From Saprospiraceae bacterium UBA2329 (GTDB lineage Bacteria; Bacteroidota; Bacteroidia; Chitinophagales; Saprospiraceae): 64,000 nucleotides of DNA. Each line of letters opens with the position of its first letter. Within the stretch, counting starts at the first letter, position 1. The stretch spans positions 41,298 through 105,297 of the forward strand of contig DDUV01000110.1 of NCBI GenBank assembly GCA_002344975.1, written 5' to 3'. The notes under the pieces were generated by a model. That model was not told the DNA's origin. It made no database searches and worked only from the letters and a program-made list of their open reading frames with translations. Position numbers and translations under genes: made by a program. Below are positions 1-9,021 of this stretch, piece by piece.

Positions 1-1
1 T

Positions 2-649
2 GAAAAAGGTCACCGGGGCATCAACGCTTTGTTGGTAGAAACCGATCAGCCGGGCGTAGTGATAGGCGCCAAAGAAGACAAACTCGGCATCCGCTCTTCC
101 GATACCCACTCCATTATGTACAACGATGTGAAAGTGCCCAAAAGCAATCGCATCGGCGAAGATGGATTTGGGTTCAAATTTGCTATGAAAACTTTGTCCG
201 GCGGACGCATAGGCATTGCATCGCAGGCATTGGGCATAGCAGGCGGCGCGTTTGAACTGGCCACGGCGTACTCCAAAGAGCGTCAGGCATTCGGCAAGCC
301 CATCAGTCAGCACCAGGCCATCGCTTTCAAATTGGCCGATATGGCCACCGAAATTGAGGCCGCCAAGCTGATGGTTTATCGCGCGGCATGGCTCAAAGAC
401 AAAAAAATGGACTACACCGCTGCCGGGGCTATGGCCAAACTCTACGCTTCGGAAGTAGCCATGCGCCATACGGTGGAGGCGGTACAAATTCACGGCGGGT
501 ATGGCTTTGTGAAAGAATACCATGTAGAGCGCCTCATGCGCGATGCCAAGATTACGCAAATTTACGAGGGTACTTCTGAGGTGCAGCGCATCGTCATTGC
601 CCGCAATGTGCTGGACGGCAATTTGTATCTGCCCATTACCGGAGCGTAG
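2..649 (+). CDS. Acyl-CoA dehydrogenase, C-terminal part (5' end outside window)
   Basis: The frame is already open at base 2, so this is the last ~215 residues of a gene starting upstream. It covers the end of the beta domain and the C-terminal helical domain of a short/medium-chain acyl-CoA dehydrogenase, the FAD enzyme that opens each round of beta-oxidation (or acts in branched-chain amino acid breakdown). Family marks are [39 protein letters not shown] and YEGTSEVQR; the first Glu of the last motif is the catalytic base in this family. The gene ends 9 bases before the convergent rsmI. Chain-length preference cannot be read from the fragment. Confidence 0.93.
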   Translation, partial: EKGHRGINALLVETDQPGVVIGAKEDKLGIRSSDTHSIMYNDVKVPKSNRIGEDGFGFKFAMKTLSGGRIGIASQALGIAGGAFELATAYSKERQAFGKPISQHQAIAFKLADMATEIEAAKLMVYRAAWLKDKKMDYTAAGAMAKLYASEVAMRHTVEAVQIHGGYGFVKEYHVERLMRDAKITQIYEGTSEVQRIVIARNVLDGNLYLPITGA

Positions 650-658
650 GCTTTTATT

Positions 659-1327
659 TTACTCGTTTCCTGCTACCACTATTGCAATCTCTCCGCGTAC
701 TTTGCTCGCGTCGCTGAAGTATGCGCGGAGTTCATCGAGGCTGCCCCGATGCAGTTCCTCGTGCAGTTTGCTCAGTTCGCGCGCCACGCAGGCACGGCGT
801 TCGGGGCCGCACACGGCCATAAGTTCTTCGATGCAGCGCAAAAGCCGGTGCGGAGATTCGTACAAAACAAAGGTATTGGGCAGGGTGGCCAAGTATTTCA
901 GTCTTGTTTGCCGGCCCTTTTTGTGAGGTAAAAAGCCCTCGTAGTGAAACCGGTCGCAGGGCAACCCCGAAGCTACCAAAGCCGGAACAAACGCCGTGGC
1001 GCCCGGCAGGCATTCCACTTGAACCCCGCCTTGCACACAAGCCCGAATGAGCAAAAAACCTGGGTCGGAGATGCCCGGCGTACCGGCATCGGAAACAAGT
1101 GCTATGCTGGCGCCCGTCTGGAGTTGGGCCACAATGCCCTGCGTGACGCCGTGCTCGTTGTGAGCGTGGAAAGCGCGCAGGGGCGTTTCGATGCCGTGTT
1201 TTTGAAACAATACTTTTGTGGTGCGCGTATCTTCGGCCAGTACCAAATCAGCCTCCTTGAGAATGCGAATGGCCCGGAGCGTAATGTCCTCCAGATTGCC
1301 GATGGGTGTGGGAACAACGTGCAGCAT
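659..1327 (-). CDS. rsmI: 16S rRNA (cytidine(1402)-2'-O)-methyltransferase RsmI
   Basis: A 222-residue SAM-dependent tetrapyrrole-methylase-fold protein. The N-terminus HVVPTPIGNLEDITLRA is the RsmI signature, followed by LAEDTR, SDAGTPGISDPG (SAM-binding loop) and FHYEGFLPHKKGRQTRL. RsmI 2'-O-methylates C1402 in the 16S rRNA decoding centre. It is shorter than the E. coli enzyme (about 286 residues) because the C-terminal extension is missing, which I recall as common in Bacteroidota. Leftward, 79 bases downstream of pssA, so the two may share a transcript. Confidence 0.95.
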   Translation of the reverse strand: MLHVVPTPIGNLEDITLRAIRILKEADLVLAEDTRTTKVLFQKHGIETPLRAFHAHNEHGVTQGIVAQLQTGASIALVSDAGTPGISDPGFLLIRACVQGGVQVECLPGATAFVPALVASGLPCDRFHYEGFLPHKKGRQTRLKYLATLPNTFVLYESPHRLLRCIEELMAVCGPERRACVARELSKLHEELHRGSLDELRAYFSDASKVRGEIAIVVAGNE

Positions 1328-1406
1328 GTGGGTTAAATCTTGATGAACCGAAGTGATAAGAAGTGCATTTTCATCCGGGGGATGATGCTGCCGGCTACAA
1401 GGTATT

Positions 1407-2117
1407 TCATGGTTTTCGATTGGAATGAACCCTGTCTAAAATGGCCGAAACGACGATATACGCCAGAATAATGGGCAAGAGCGCTGCCGACTGAAGCCAA
1501 ACGAGCAGGCCGACTGACGCTGCCGCAAAAATAATCCTTATCTCATTGCCCTTCCATTGAAACGCTTTGAATTTGAGGCTGAACATGGGCAATTCGGCAT
1601 TCATCAGCCAGGACAAAGCTACAATGGCTGCATAAATAAATTCCTTTCTGCCCAACGCTGCCCCCCATCCTAATGCGTCTGTATGAACAGCCAACAGCCA
1701 GCCCAGCACGAAGATGGTAGCTGCGGGCGTGGGCAAACCGATGAAATGCTCGGTTTGGCGGGTGTCCAAATTGAAGCGTCCGAGGCGCAAAACAGCAAAT
1801 AAGGTGAGTACAAAGCCCGGCGCAGCCTCCCATGAGAATCCATCGGTTTGCGTGCCGCCGAGCAGGTAGAAAAAAACCGCGCCGGGCACGAGTCCGAAAG
1901 ATACGGCATCGGCCAGGGAATCCAATTGAGCGCCAAGCGGAGAGTGGACATGCAGCAGGCGTGCCAGCGCTCCGTCTAAGAAATCGGCAAGGGCAGCAGC
2001 AGCCGTAAATGCCGCTACAGCATAGACATCGCCGCGAAAAACGGCGGTAAGCGCCATACAACCGAAGAACAGGTTGAGCAGCGTAATTGCGTTGGGAAGA
2101 TGTTTTTTCATGGCCAT
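1407..2117 (-). CDS. pssA: CDP-diacylglycerol--serine O-phosphatidyltransferase
   Basis: A 236-residue polytopic membrane protein of the CDP-alcohol phosphatidyltransferase family. The full motif DxxDGxxAR...GxxxDxxxD is present as D45, D48-G49, A52-R53, G62, D66 and D70, the magnesium and CDP-diacylglycerol binding residues. The reaction is CDP-diacylglycerol + L-serine to phosphatidylserine, the step before phosphatidylethanolamine. The N-terminus (KKHLPNAITLLNLFFGC) is the usual start of bacterial type-II PssA. The first ATG is used; a second Met lies two codons in. Divergent from the SprB-like gene at 2214. Confidence 0.93.
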   Translation of the reverse strand: MAMKKHLPNAITLLNLFFGCMALTAVFRGDVYAVAAFTAAAALADFLDGALARLLHVHSPLGAQLDSLADAVSFGLVPGAVFFYLLGGTQTDGFSWEAAPGFVLTLFAVLRLGRFNLDTRQTEHFIGLPTPAATIFVLGWLLAVHTDALGWGAALGRKEFIYAAIVALSWLMNAELPMFSLKFKAFQWKGNEIRIIFAAASVGLLVWLQSAALLPIILAYIVVSAILDRVHSNRKP

Positions 2118-2174
2118 TAGAGGACAAATGTCGCATTTTAGGTTTTTCTTAAAACTTTTACTTCATACAATTGC

Positions 2175-2182
2175 TAATTTTA
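2175..2182 (+). promoter_or_regulatory. Possible -7 element before the SprB-like gene
   Basis: TAATTTTA lies 31 bases before the start codon in the 96-base divergent gap between pssA and the SprB-like gene. It matches the Bacteroidota TAnnTTTG box in seven of eight positions, but no clear -33 TTG is placed 19-21 bases upstream, so this is weak. Confidence 0.3.
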
Positions 2183-2213
2183 TCGTTTAAAGCAAAGAAT
2201 AAAACCGATTCTG

Positions 2214-5213
2214 ATGAGAAAACAAGTCCTCCTAAGGTCATTGCTCCTTATTTCTTCCTTTGTTTTCCAAATGGCCGTTTTGCAGGCTCAACCTGCCAAC
2301 GACGAGTGTATCAATGCCATTGCACTAAACAATGTCAGTGGCTGGTGTTCTACCAACGGCCAGTTTACCACCGTGGGCGCCACGCCTTCTGTGCAGACCA
2401 ATCCCAATTGCTTTCCCAACAACACTGCCTCCAATGATGTGTGGTTTTCGTTTGTGACGCAGGCCAATACAGTGAACATCAGTGTGGCCGGCACCACCAC
2501 CATTAATGCAGGAGGCACCATTTCCAATCCTCAATTCGCGCTTTACTCCGGCACATGCGGCAATTTGACATTGGTGCAGTGCGCCTCGGATGCGATGAAC
2601 GATCATATCATTCAAACCTTTGCCGGCGATCTGGTCATTGGCCAAATATACTACATCCGCGTCAGTGCCAGGTTTGCCTTCAGAGGCACCTTCAGGCTCT
2701 GTGTAAACAACTACAACGAGGTACCCAGCCCTTCCGGCGACTGCGGAACTGCCGTGGTTTTGTGCGACAAATCCTCCTTCACTGTTCCGAAAGTAGTAGG
2801 AACCGGCAGCCAAAACAATGAAATCGGCAACGTGGGCTGCAATGGCCCTTCCTGTGTCATCACCGAGAGTAGCTCTACCTGGTACAAATGGACCTGCCGC
2901 GATGCAGGCACGCTCACCTTCACCCTCACACCTCTCAACCCTGCCGACGACCTCGATTTTGTGGTGTATGAATTGCCCGGCGGTTTGGATAATTGCAACA
3001 ACAAAAATCCCATTCGCTGTATGGCTTCGGGCGAAAACGTGAGTCAACCCATTGCTACCTGGCTGCCCTGTACCGGCGCCACCGGCTTGCGCAACGGCGA
3101 AACAGATACCAACGAAACCTGCGGGTGCCCATCGGGCAACAACAATTTCATTGCCCCCATCAATATGGTGGCAGGCAGGAGCTATGCCCTCGTTGTCAAT
3201 AACTTCAGTAATTCCGGCGACGGCTTCACCGTGACCTTTGGCGGTACCGGCACCTTTTTGGGGCCGACGGCCGATTTCAGCATCAGCCCCCAGACGGTGT
3301 GTGTCGGGCAGCCAGTTACGCTCACCGACCAATCCACTTTCACAGGCGTCATCACCGACCGCACCTGGAGCTTCGGGCTGAATTCGACCCCGACCACCGC
3401 TACCGGAGCAGGGCCGCATACCGTCTCCTTCGACCGGCCGGGCATTAAGTCTGTCCTCCTCACCGTGCGAACCGACCGGGGGTGCCTTGTTTCTAAAGTT
3501 TTGACCGTCAATGTGGAATGCTGCCCGGATCACTTCACAAGCAATCAAAACATCACCGATGTACTCTGTGCGGGAGCTTCCACCGGCGCCATAGACGTGA
3601 GCATCGCGAGCAATTACCCGCCTTATACCTACACTTGGGGAGGAGGCCAGACATCGCAGGACATCAGCGGGCTGCCGGCGGGTAGCTATGCGCTCACCGT
3701 CACCGACCGGGCCACCTGTAGCCGGGAACTGAATTACATCGTTACCCAGCCGACGCCTGTCGAGACGGACACGATCATCACCATGCCCACCTGCAACGGA
3801 GGAGTTGACGGAGCCGCCACCCTACAGCCGAGGGGCGGGGTAGGGCCGTACCAATTCAACTGGCAAGGCACGGGCTTCAGCAGCAACAATACGCTGGCCA
3901 ATATTCCTCGCGGCGATTATCCCGTCGTCATTCGGGATGCCAACAACTGCTTGTTGCCGCTCGTCATTCCGGTGCGGGAGCTGGAACTGATTCTCAATCC
4001 CACGGTGCAAGCCATTACGCAGCCTACCTGTACAGGCTTTTCTGATGGCTCCATTGTGGTGGACATTGCCAACGGACGAGGGCCGTTTCAGTACAATTGG
4101 GGAGCAGGTTTTGTGCCCGACAATTCGCTGCTCAATGTGGCCGCCGGCGTGTATAATGTGGAAGTGCGGGATGCCAACCTCTGTCTGGGTATTTTTCAAT
4201 TTGATATGCAAGACCACCCGCCTTTAGCCCTCGGTTTCGATCCCACCAACACCCTCTGTTTTCAGGATGCCAACGGCAGTGCCGTGGTGACGCCTTCCGG
4301 CGGAGTAGGCAATTATACCTATGCCTGGCAAACAGGCTCTCTTACCAACACGGCCACCGGATTAAGTGCCGGAACCTACACCGTCACCGTTTTGGATGGC
4401 AACAACTGCCGCATTGAGGGCGCCGTCACCATCACCGAGCCGCCGCTGCTGCAACTCATTGTCACCGACAGCACCGGCCTGCTGTGCAGCTACGACACTA
4501 CCGGCCGCATAGGAGTGATGGCCATTGGCGGTACCCCCGACTATGAATACAGCGTGGACGGCAACGTTTTCCAAATGGCGCCTGTGTTCAATTCCCTTCG
4601 GGGCGGCACTTACACTTTTACCGTAATGGATGCGCAGGGTTGTACGGCCACCGTTGCCGGAACCGTAAATGCTCCGCCGCCCATCGTCGTGGACGCCGGC
4701 CCCAATCAGATCATCGAATTGGGCTACACCGCCGATATCAGTGCTACGGTGAGCCAGAACAACCTGACCATTAGTTGGACGCCACCCATTTCATTAGACT
4801 GCCCTACTTGCCTGTCCAATACGGTGGCTCCCTTGCAAAACACCACTTATGTGCTTACCGCATTAGACCCCAACAATTGTATAGCCATAGATTCCGTCAC
4901 CATCCTCGTTGTCAAAAACCGGCCAATTTACATTCCCAACGCCATCAGCCCCAACGACGACGGCATCAATGACGGCTTTACTTTGTACGCTGGTCCGGCA
5001 GCCCGGCAGATCAACCGCCTCCGCATTTTCGACCGCTGGGGAGAATTGATTTTCGACAAAAGCAACATCCCGCTCGGCGTCGAAAACCAGGGATGGGACG
5101 GCACCATCCGGGGGCGGCCTGCCAATGCCGGAGTGTATGTATTTATGGCCGAGGTGGGCTTTATTGACGATGTGAACGTGCTGTACGAGGGCGATGTGAC
5201 CATCGTAAAATAA
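2214..5213 (+). CDS. SprB-repeat surface protein with gliding-motility type-B C-terminal domain (T9SS cargo)
   Basis: A 999-residue secreted protein. A signal peptide (MRKQVLLRSLLLISSFVF, cleaved after VLQAQ) is followed by a Cys-containing beta-sandwich starting PANDECINAIAL (~25-170), related to the repeats of the 32562 protein. A second such unit runs to ~340, then a PKD-like domain (~350-435), five SprB-type repeats (~442-822; recurring GG.G.Y.Y.W and AGxYxVxVxDxxxC), an Ig-like stretch (~825-900) and a C-terminal domain beginning IYIPNAISPNDDGINDGF and ending YEGDVTIVK. The last is the gliding-motility-associated type-B signal for T9SS. SprB-family proteins are cell-surface adhesins, some moved by the gliding motor. 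No gld or spr partner genes lie next to it, so a role in motility is inference. Confidence 0.9.
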   Translation: MRKQVLLRSLLLISSFVFQMAVLQAQPANDECINAIALNNVSGWCSTNGQFTTVGATPSVQTNPNCFPNNTASNDVWFSFVTQANTVNISVAGTTTINAGGTISNPQFALYSGTCGNLTLVQCASDAMNDHIIQTFAGDLVIGQIYYIRVSARFAFRGTFRLCVNNYNEVPSPSGDCGTAVVLCDKSSFTVPKVVGTGSQNNEIGNVGCNGPSCVITESSSTWYKWTCRDAGTLTFTLTPLNPADDLDFVVYELPGGLDNCNNKNPIRCMASGENVSQPIATWLPCTGATGLRNGETDTNETCGCPSGNNNFIAPINMVAGRSYALVVNNFSNSGDGFTVTFGGTGTFLGPTADFSISPQTVCVGQPVTLTDQSTFTGVITDRTWSFGLNSTPTTATGAGPHTVSFDRPGIKSVLLTVRTDRGCLVSKVLTVNVECCPDHFTSNQNITDVLCAGASTGAIDVSIASNYPPYTYTWGGGQTSQDISGLPAGSYALTVTDRATCSRELNYIVTQPTPVETDTIITMPTCNGGVDGAATLQPRGGVGPYQFNWQGTGFSSNNTLANIPRGDYPVVIRDANNCLLPLVIPVRELELILNPTVQAITQPTCTGFSDGSIVVDIANGRGPFQYNWGAGFVPDNSLLNVAAGVYNVEVRDANLCLGIFQFDMQDHPPLALGFDPTNTLCFQDANGSAVVTPSGGVGNYTYAWQTGSLTNTATGLSAGTYTVTVLDGNNCRIEGAVTITEPPLLQLIVTDSTGLLCSYDTTGRIGVMAIGGTPDYEYSVDGNVFQMAPVFNSLRGGTYTFTVMDAQGCTATVAGTVNAPPPIVVDAGPNQIIELGYTADISATVSQNNLTISWTPPISLDCPTCLSNTVAPLQNTTYVLTALDPNNCIAIDSVTILVVKNRPIYIPNAISPNDDGINDGFTLYAGPAARQINRLRIFDRWGELIFDKSNIPLGVENQGWDGTIRGRPANAGVYVFMAEVGFIDDVNVLYEGDVTIVK

Positions 5214-5226
5214 GGAACAAAGATTG

Positions 5227-5234
5227 TACCTTTG
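5227..5234 (+). promoter_or_regulatory. Bacteroidota -7 promoter element before the LptC-like gene
   Basis: TACCTTTG followed by C is a perfect match to TAnnTTTG. It lies 13 bases after the stop of the SprB-like gene and only 7 bases before the ATG at 5242, so the mRNA would have almost no 5' leader. No good -33 TTG is visible. Confidence 0.55.
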
Positions 5235-5241
5235 CAGCCTG

Positions 5242-5808
5242 ATGAAGTCAATTACATTCATTATCATTGCTGCCATACTGTTGGCCGGCTGCCGGGAAGA
5301 AGCGCCCGAAACGCTGCCCGATGCGCTTTTGAGCAATCCCAACATGGAGCTGCTCGAAGAAGTGGAAATCCTGTACAGCGATTCCGCCGCGTTGAAAGTA
5401 CGCGTGACCGGTCCGGTGATGCACTATTTTACAGAGGCCAATGACCCCCGACAGGAGTTTCCCTGCGGCGTGATTGTACATTTTCTGGATCGCGATCAAC
5501 AGGTGGCCAGCATCCTGACGGCCAAATATGCCATTCGCCGCGAGAGCATCGGCACCATCATTGTGCGCGACAGCGTGGTGTGGCAAAGCGTGCGCAAGGA
5601 GCATCTCACTACGGACGAACTCACCTGGGACGAGCGCCGCCAAAAAGTGTTCACAGATCGCTTTGTCGTCGTCACCCGGCCCGGAGAAATCCTTTACGGG
5701 CGGGGCTTTGAGGCCAATCAAGACTTTAGCAACCTCACCATGAAAGCGGTGGAAGGCCGCGTGGTGGTGGATGAAGAAAAAAACGAAAACCAAGCCGAAA
5801 ACAACTGA
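5242..5808 (+). CDS. lptC: LptC-like lipopolysaccharide export lipoprotein
   Basis: 188 residues from the ATG at 5242; an in-frame ATG 18 bases upstream would run through the promoter box and spoil the signal peptide. N-terminal lipoprotein signal MKSITFIIIAAILLAGC with lipobox LLAG-C. The rest fits the LptC/OstA-like beta-jellyroll: ILYSDSAALKVRVTGPVM, then alternating strands ending GEILYGRGFEANQDFSNLTM. In Bacteroidota LptC is often lipid-anchored and passes LPS from the inner-membrane LptBFG pump to LptA. Its TGA overlaps the ATG of the next gene by one base, so translation is coupled. Confidence 0.85.
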   Translation: MKSITFIIIAAILLAGCREEAPETLPDALLSNPNMELLEEVEILYSDSAALKVRVTGPVMHYFTEANDPRQEFPCGVIVHFLDRDQQVASILTAKYAIRRESIGTIIVRDSVVWQSVRKEHLTTDELTWDERRQKVFTDRFVVVTRPGEILYGRGFEANQDFSNLTMKAVEGRVVVDEEKNENQAENN

Positions 5809-7043
5809 TGGAACTCACACTGATTCTCATTTTTCTGGCCTTTTCGGCACTTTTTTCCGGCCTGGAGATTGCGTTCGTGACATCCAATAAACTCAAAGTA
5901 GAGCTGCGCAAAAAAAAAGGCGCCCATCGCAGCCAGATATTGGCCGGCTTTTATGAAAACCCCTCTGTTTTCATCGGCTCTATGCTGGTGGGCAACAACA
6001 TTGTGATGGTGGGGCTGACTTATTTTGCCACCCAACTGCTCAATCCTTACCTTCAGCCATTTGTCGGCGACGGGTTCCTGCTCATGTTGGCCAATACCAT
6101 TCTCATTACCATGGTGGTATTGATGTTCGGCGAATTCCTGCCCAAAACCATTTTCAGATTGTATGCCGACCAGATATTGTATCTGCTGGCATACCCCGTG
6201 CAGGTGTTGCTGTGGCTGTTGTCGCCGGTGGCCTGGTTGTTCAACAAACTGTCTTTACTCATCATCCGCTTGGTGATGCGTACGGAAACGGTAGTAAGCG
6301 ATCCTGTTTTCACCCGCCTCGATCTGGAGCGATTCATTATGGAAAGCGGCAGCGATGCAGAAGGAGAGGTAGTGGATCGGGAAATGTTCGGCAATGCGCT
6401 CAATCTCAAAGAGGTACGAGTGCGCGATTGCATGGTGCCCCGCCCCGAAATTGAATGCATTGACATCAACGCCGGAGTGGAAGAATTGGAGCAATTGTTC
6501 CGTGAAACAAAACTCTCGCGCATTTTGGTCATTGAAGACGATGTGGACAATGTGCTGGGCTATGTGCATCATCAACAACTGCTGGAGCGGCCGTCCAATA
6601 TTGACAAAATCCGCCTCGAAATCATTTTTGTGCCGGAGGTGATGCGCGTTTCCGATTTGCTGCACAAATTCATTACAGAGCGGGTCAATATCGTGTGTGT
6701 GGTGGACGAATTCGGCGGAGTGGCCGGTCTTATTACGCTGGAGGATATTTTGGAAGAAATTTTCGGCGAGATAGAAGACGAACACGATGAGGAAGAATAC
6801 ATCGAGCAGCAGATCAGCGAGACGGAATACCTCCTCTCCGGCCGCCTCGAAATTGATTATCTCAATGAAAAATTCCCCTCTTTGCATCTGCCGGAAGGCG
6901 AATACCACACATTATCCGGCTATTTGGTAATGACTACCGGCAGCATCCCTCAGCAGGGCGCCGAGATAGAACTCAACGGAACCCGCTTCATTTTGGAGCA
7001 GGTCAGCGAGACGAAAATAGAAACCGTGCGCATTTTGAAATAA
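5808..7043 (+). CDS. CNNM/CorC-type membrane protein with paired CBS domains (HlyC/CorC family)
   Basis: 411 residues. An N-terminal DUF21/CNNM domain of about four membrane helices (~1-170, starting LTLILIFLAFSALFSGLEIAF) is followed by two CBS domains (~195-315, with VRDCMVPRPEIECIDIN and the GGVAGLITLEDILEEIFGEI stretch) and a C-terminal CorC/HlyC domain (~335-411). CNNM/CorC proteins are linked to magnesium or cobalt efflux; the Bacteroidota gliding/T9SS protein GldE has the same layout, so this could be a GldE-like member. It overlaps the LptC-like gene by one base. Confidence 0.85.
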   Translation: MELTLILIFLAFSALFSGLEIAFVTSNKLKVELRKKKGAHRSQILAGFYENPSVFIGSMLVGNNIVMVGLTYFATQLLNPYLQPFVGDGFLLMLANTILITMVVLMFGEFLPKTIFRLYADQILYLLAYPVQVLLWLLSPVAWLFNKLSLLIIRLVMRTETVVSDPVFTRLDLERFIMESGSDAEGEVVDREMFGNALNLKEVRVRDCMVPRPEIECIDINAGVEELEQLFRETKLSRILVIEDDVDNVLGYVHHQQLLERPSNIDKIRLEIIFVPEVMRVSDLLHKFITERVNIVCVVDEFGGVAGLITLEDILEEIFGEIEDEHDEEEYIEQQISETEYLLSGRLEIDYLNEKFPSLHLPEGEYHTLSGYLVMTTGSIPQQGAEIELNGTRFILEQVSETKIETVRILK

Positions 7044-7067
7044 GCACGGCCAAATAAAGCCAACACC

Positions 7068-8450
7068 ATGCATCACAAAACCACCATCGAGCCGTTCCGC
7101 ATCAAGGTTGTGGAACAAATACGGCTCAGTTCCGAAGAGGAGCGCCTCCAATACTTAGCAGACGCGCAATACAATCCTTTTCTGCTCAAATCAAATCAGG
7201 TCATCATTGACTTGCTCACCGACAGCGGCACTTCGGCCATGAGTTCCGAGCAATGGGCCGGCGTCATGCGCGGCGACGAAAGCTATGCCGGCGCAGTCAG
7301 TTGGCAGCGCCTCGAAAACGCCGTCAAAGACCTCACCGGCTACCCTTATGTGATGCCCACCCATCAGGGTCGCGCCGCCGAGCACCTCCTGTACAGTCGC
7401 ATCGGCGGGCCGGGCAAGGTGTTTATTTCCAACACCCATTTCGATACCACCCGCGCCAATATTGAGTTTTCCGGCGCTACTGCCATAGACATTCCGATTG
7501 AAGAAGGCCGCCACCCCGACTGGGATCACCCCTTTAAAGGTAATATGGACACGGCTCGTTTGGAAGCGCTCATCGCCGAACATGGGGCTGCCAACATCGG
7601 CGCGGTAGTACTTACTGTTACCAACAACAGCGGCGGCGGTCAGCCTGTGAGCATGGCCAATGCACGTGCGGTGAGCGAAATTTGCCGCAGCCACGGCGTG
7701 CTTTTTATCCTCGATGCCTGCCGCGTGGCCGAAAACGCCTACTTCATTCGCCACCGCGAGGAAGACTATGCCGATAAATCTTACCGGCAGATAGCTCAGG
7801 AAATGTTTTCACTGGCCGACGGCTGCATTATGAGCGCTAAAAAAGACGCCTTGGTCAACATGGGCGGATTTTTGGCACTCAAAGACTTAGACCTGGCGGT
7901 ACAATGCCGCACCGTGCTCATCATCACCGAGGGCTACAGTACTTACGGTGGCCTTTCGGGGCGCGACATGGAGGCCATTGCCATTGGTCTGGAGGAGGTT
8001 TTTGACGCTGATTATCTGCATTATCGCATCAAAAGCACGGGCTACCTTGGCGAAAAACTCCGCGAAATGGGCGTACCGCTGATATGGCCCATCGGTGGCC
8101 ATGCCGTGTATGTGGATGCCAAAGCCTTTTACCCGCACATTCCGGTAGAACAGTTTCCGGGACAGTCTTTGGTGTGCGAGTTGTACCTCAAGGCAGGCAT
8201 TCGTTCCTGCGAGATCGGTTCGGTCATGTTCGGCAAAACCGATGCCGATGGGCAGTTGGTACCGGCAGCGATGGAGTTGGTGCGATTGGCCATTCCGCGC
8301 CGGGTTTACACCCAAAGCCATATTGACTATGTGGTGGAGACCTTCCGGGAATTGATCACCGAAAAGGAAAAAGCGCCCGGCTATCGCATCGTGTATGAAC
8401 CGCCGTTTTTGCGGCATTTCACGGCGCGGTTTGAGCCGGTGAAGGGATGA
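7068..8450 (+). CDS. tnaA: Tryptophanase (L-tryptophan indole-lyase)
   Basis: 460 residues, PLP fold-type I beta-eliminating lyase: tryptophan + water to indole, pyruvate and ammonia. Family motifs are EPFRIKVVE, IDLLTDSGTSAMS, THQGRAAEHLL, NSGGGQPVSMANARA and SAKKDALVNMGGF, where Lys259 should bind PLP. The sister enzyme tyrosine phenol-lyase is nearly the same length, but three discriminating positions are tryptophanase-like: Asp in HFDTTR (TPL has Thr), Ile in SCEIGS (TPL has Arg) and His in LRHFTARF (TPL has Phe). No leader peptide or tnaB permease gene accompanies it. The gene begins 24 bases after the CNNM gene. Confidence 0.9.
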   Translation: MHHKTTIEPFRIKVVEQIRLSSEEERLQYLADAQYNPFLLKSNQVIIDLLTDSGTSAMSSEQWAGVMRGDESYAGAVSWQRLENAVKDLTGYPYVMPTHQGRAAEHLLYSRIGGPGKVFISNTHFDTTRANIEFSGATAIDIPIEEGRHPDWDHPFKGNMDTARLEALIAEHGAANIGAVVLTVTNNSGGGQPVSMANARAVSEICRSHGVLFILDACRVAENAYFIRHREEDYADKSYRQIAQEMFSLADGCIMSAKKDALVNMGGFLALKDLDLAVQCRTVLIITEGYSTYGGLSGRDMEAIAIGLEEVFDADYLHYRIKSTGYLGEKLREMGVPLIWPIGGHAVYVDAKAFYPHIPVEQFPGQSLVCELYLKAGIRSCEIGSVMFGKTDADGQLVPAAMELVRLAIPRRVYTQSHIDYVVETFRELITEKEKAPGYRIVYEPPFLRHFTARFEPVKG

Positions 8451-8481
8451 GACAACAACATTGTAATAAATACCGAAAGCA

Positions 8482-9003
8482 ATGATGGATATCCTCGTCA
8501 GAAGAGCAACCCTCCATGATGTTGATGCTTTACAAGTAATTGGCAGACAGACTTTTGCCGAGACGTTTTCCTCTGGAAACAGCGAAGAAAATATGCGGCA
8601 GTATTTGGAGGAGAGCTTTTCTATAGAAAAACTGACGGCGGAGCTTTCGGATGAAAATGCCGAGTTCTATTTTGCCCTCATCAACAGTCGGGTAGTCGGG
8701 TATTTGAAACTGAATTTCGGAGCATCGCAGACTGAACTGAAAGACCACAAGGCAGTAGAAATTGAGCGCATCTATGTACTCCATGAGTTTCACGGTAAAA
8801 AAGTAGGTCAGGCGCTCTACGAAACCGCATTGCAAATATCTCGGCAAAAAAAGGCCGAATATGTGTGGCTGGGTGTTTGGGAGGAAAACCCCAGAGCCAT
8901 TCATTTTTATAAAAAAAACGGTTTTGTTGAGTTTGACAAACATATCTTCAAATTGGGCGACGACGAGCAGACCGACATTATGATGAAACTGCAATTGACG
9001 TAA
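8482..9003 (+). CDS. GNAT family N-acetyltransferase
   Basis: 173 residues, single GNAT domain. It shows the acetyl-CoA binding pattern (IERIYVLHEFHGKKVGQALY, the R/Q-x-x-G-x-G/A loop) and the following YVWLGVWEENPRAIHFYKKNGF, typical of the PaiA/diamine-type and general GNAT groups. Two ATGs in tandem (8482 and 8485) are possible starts. The substrate is unknown. Base composition is slightly more A/T-rich than its neighbours. It is followed 18 bases later by a second, unrelated GNAT gene. Confidence 0.85.
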   Translation: MMDILVRRATLHDVDALQVIGRQTFAETFSSGNSEENMRQYLEESFSIEKLTAELSDENAEFYFALINSRVVGYLKLNFGASQTELKDHKAVEIERIYVLHEFHGKKVGQALYETALQISRQKKAEYVWLGVWEENPRAIHFYKKNGFVEFDKHIFKLGDDEQTDIMMKLQLT

Positions 9004-9021
9004 TGTTTTAAGTAGCATGGC

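Noticed and set aside
2325..3548. 407-codon antisense frame in the SprB-like gene
   Set aside because: Composition-driven shadow with low-complexity Gly/Ala/His content and no domain.
7068..8450. Tyrosine phenol-lyase
   Set aside because: The Asp, Ile and His at the three discriminating positions are those of tryptophanase.
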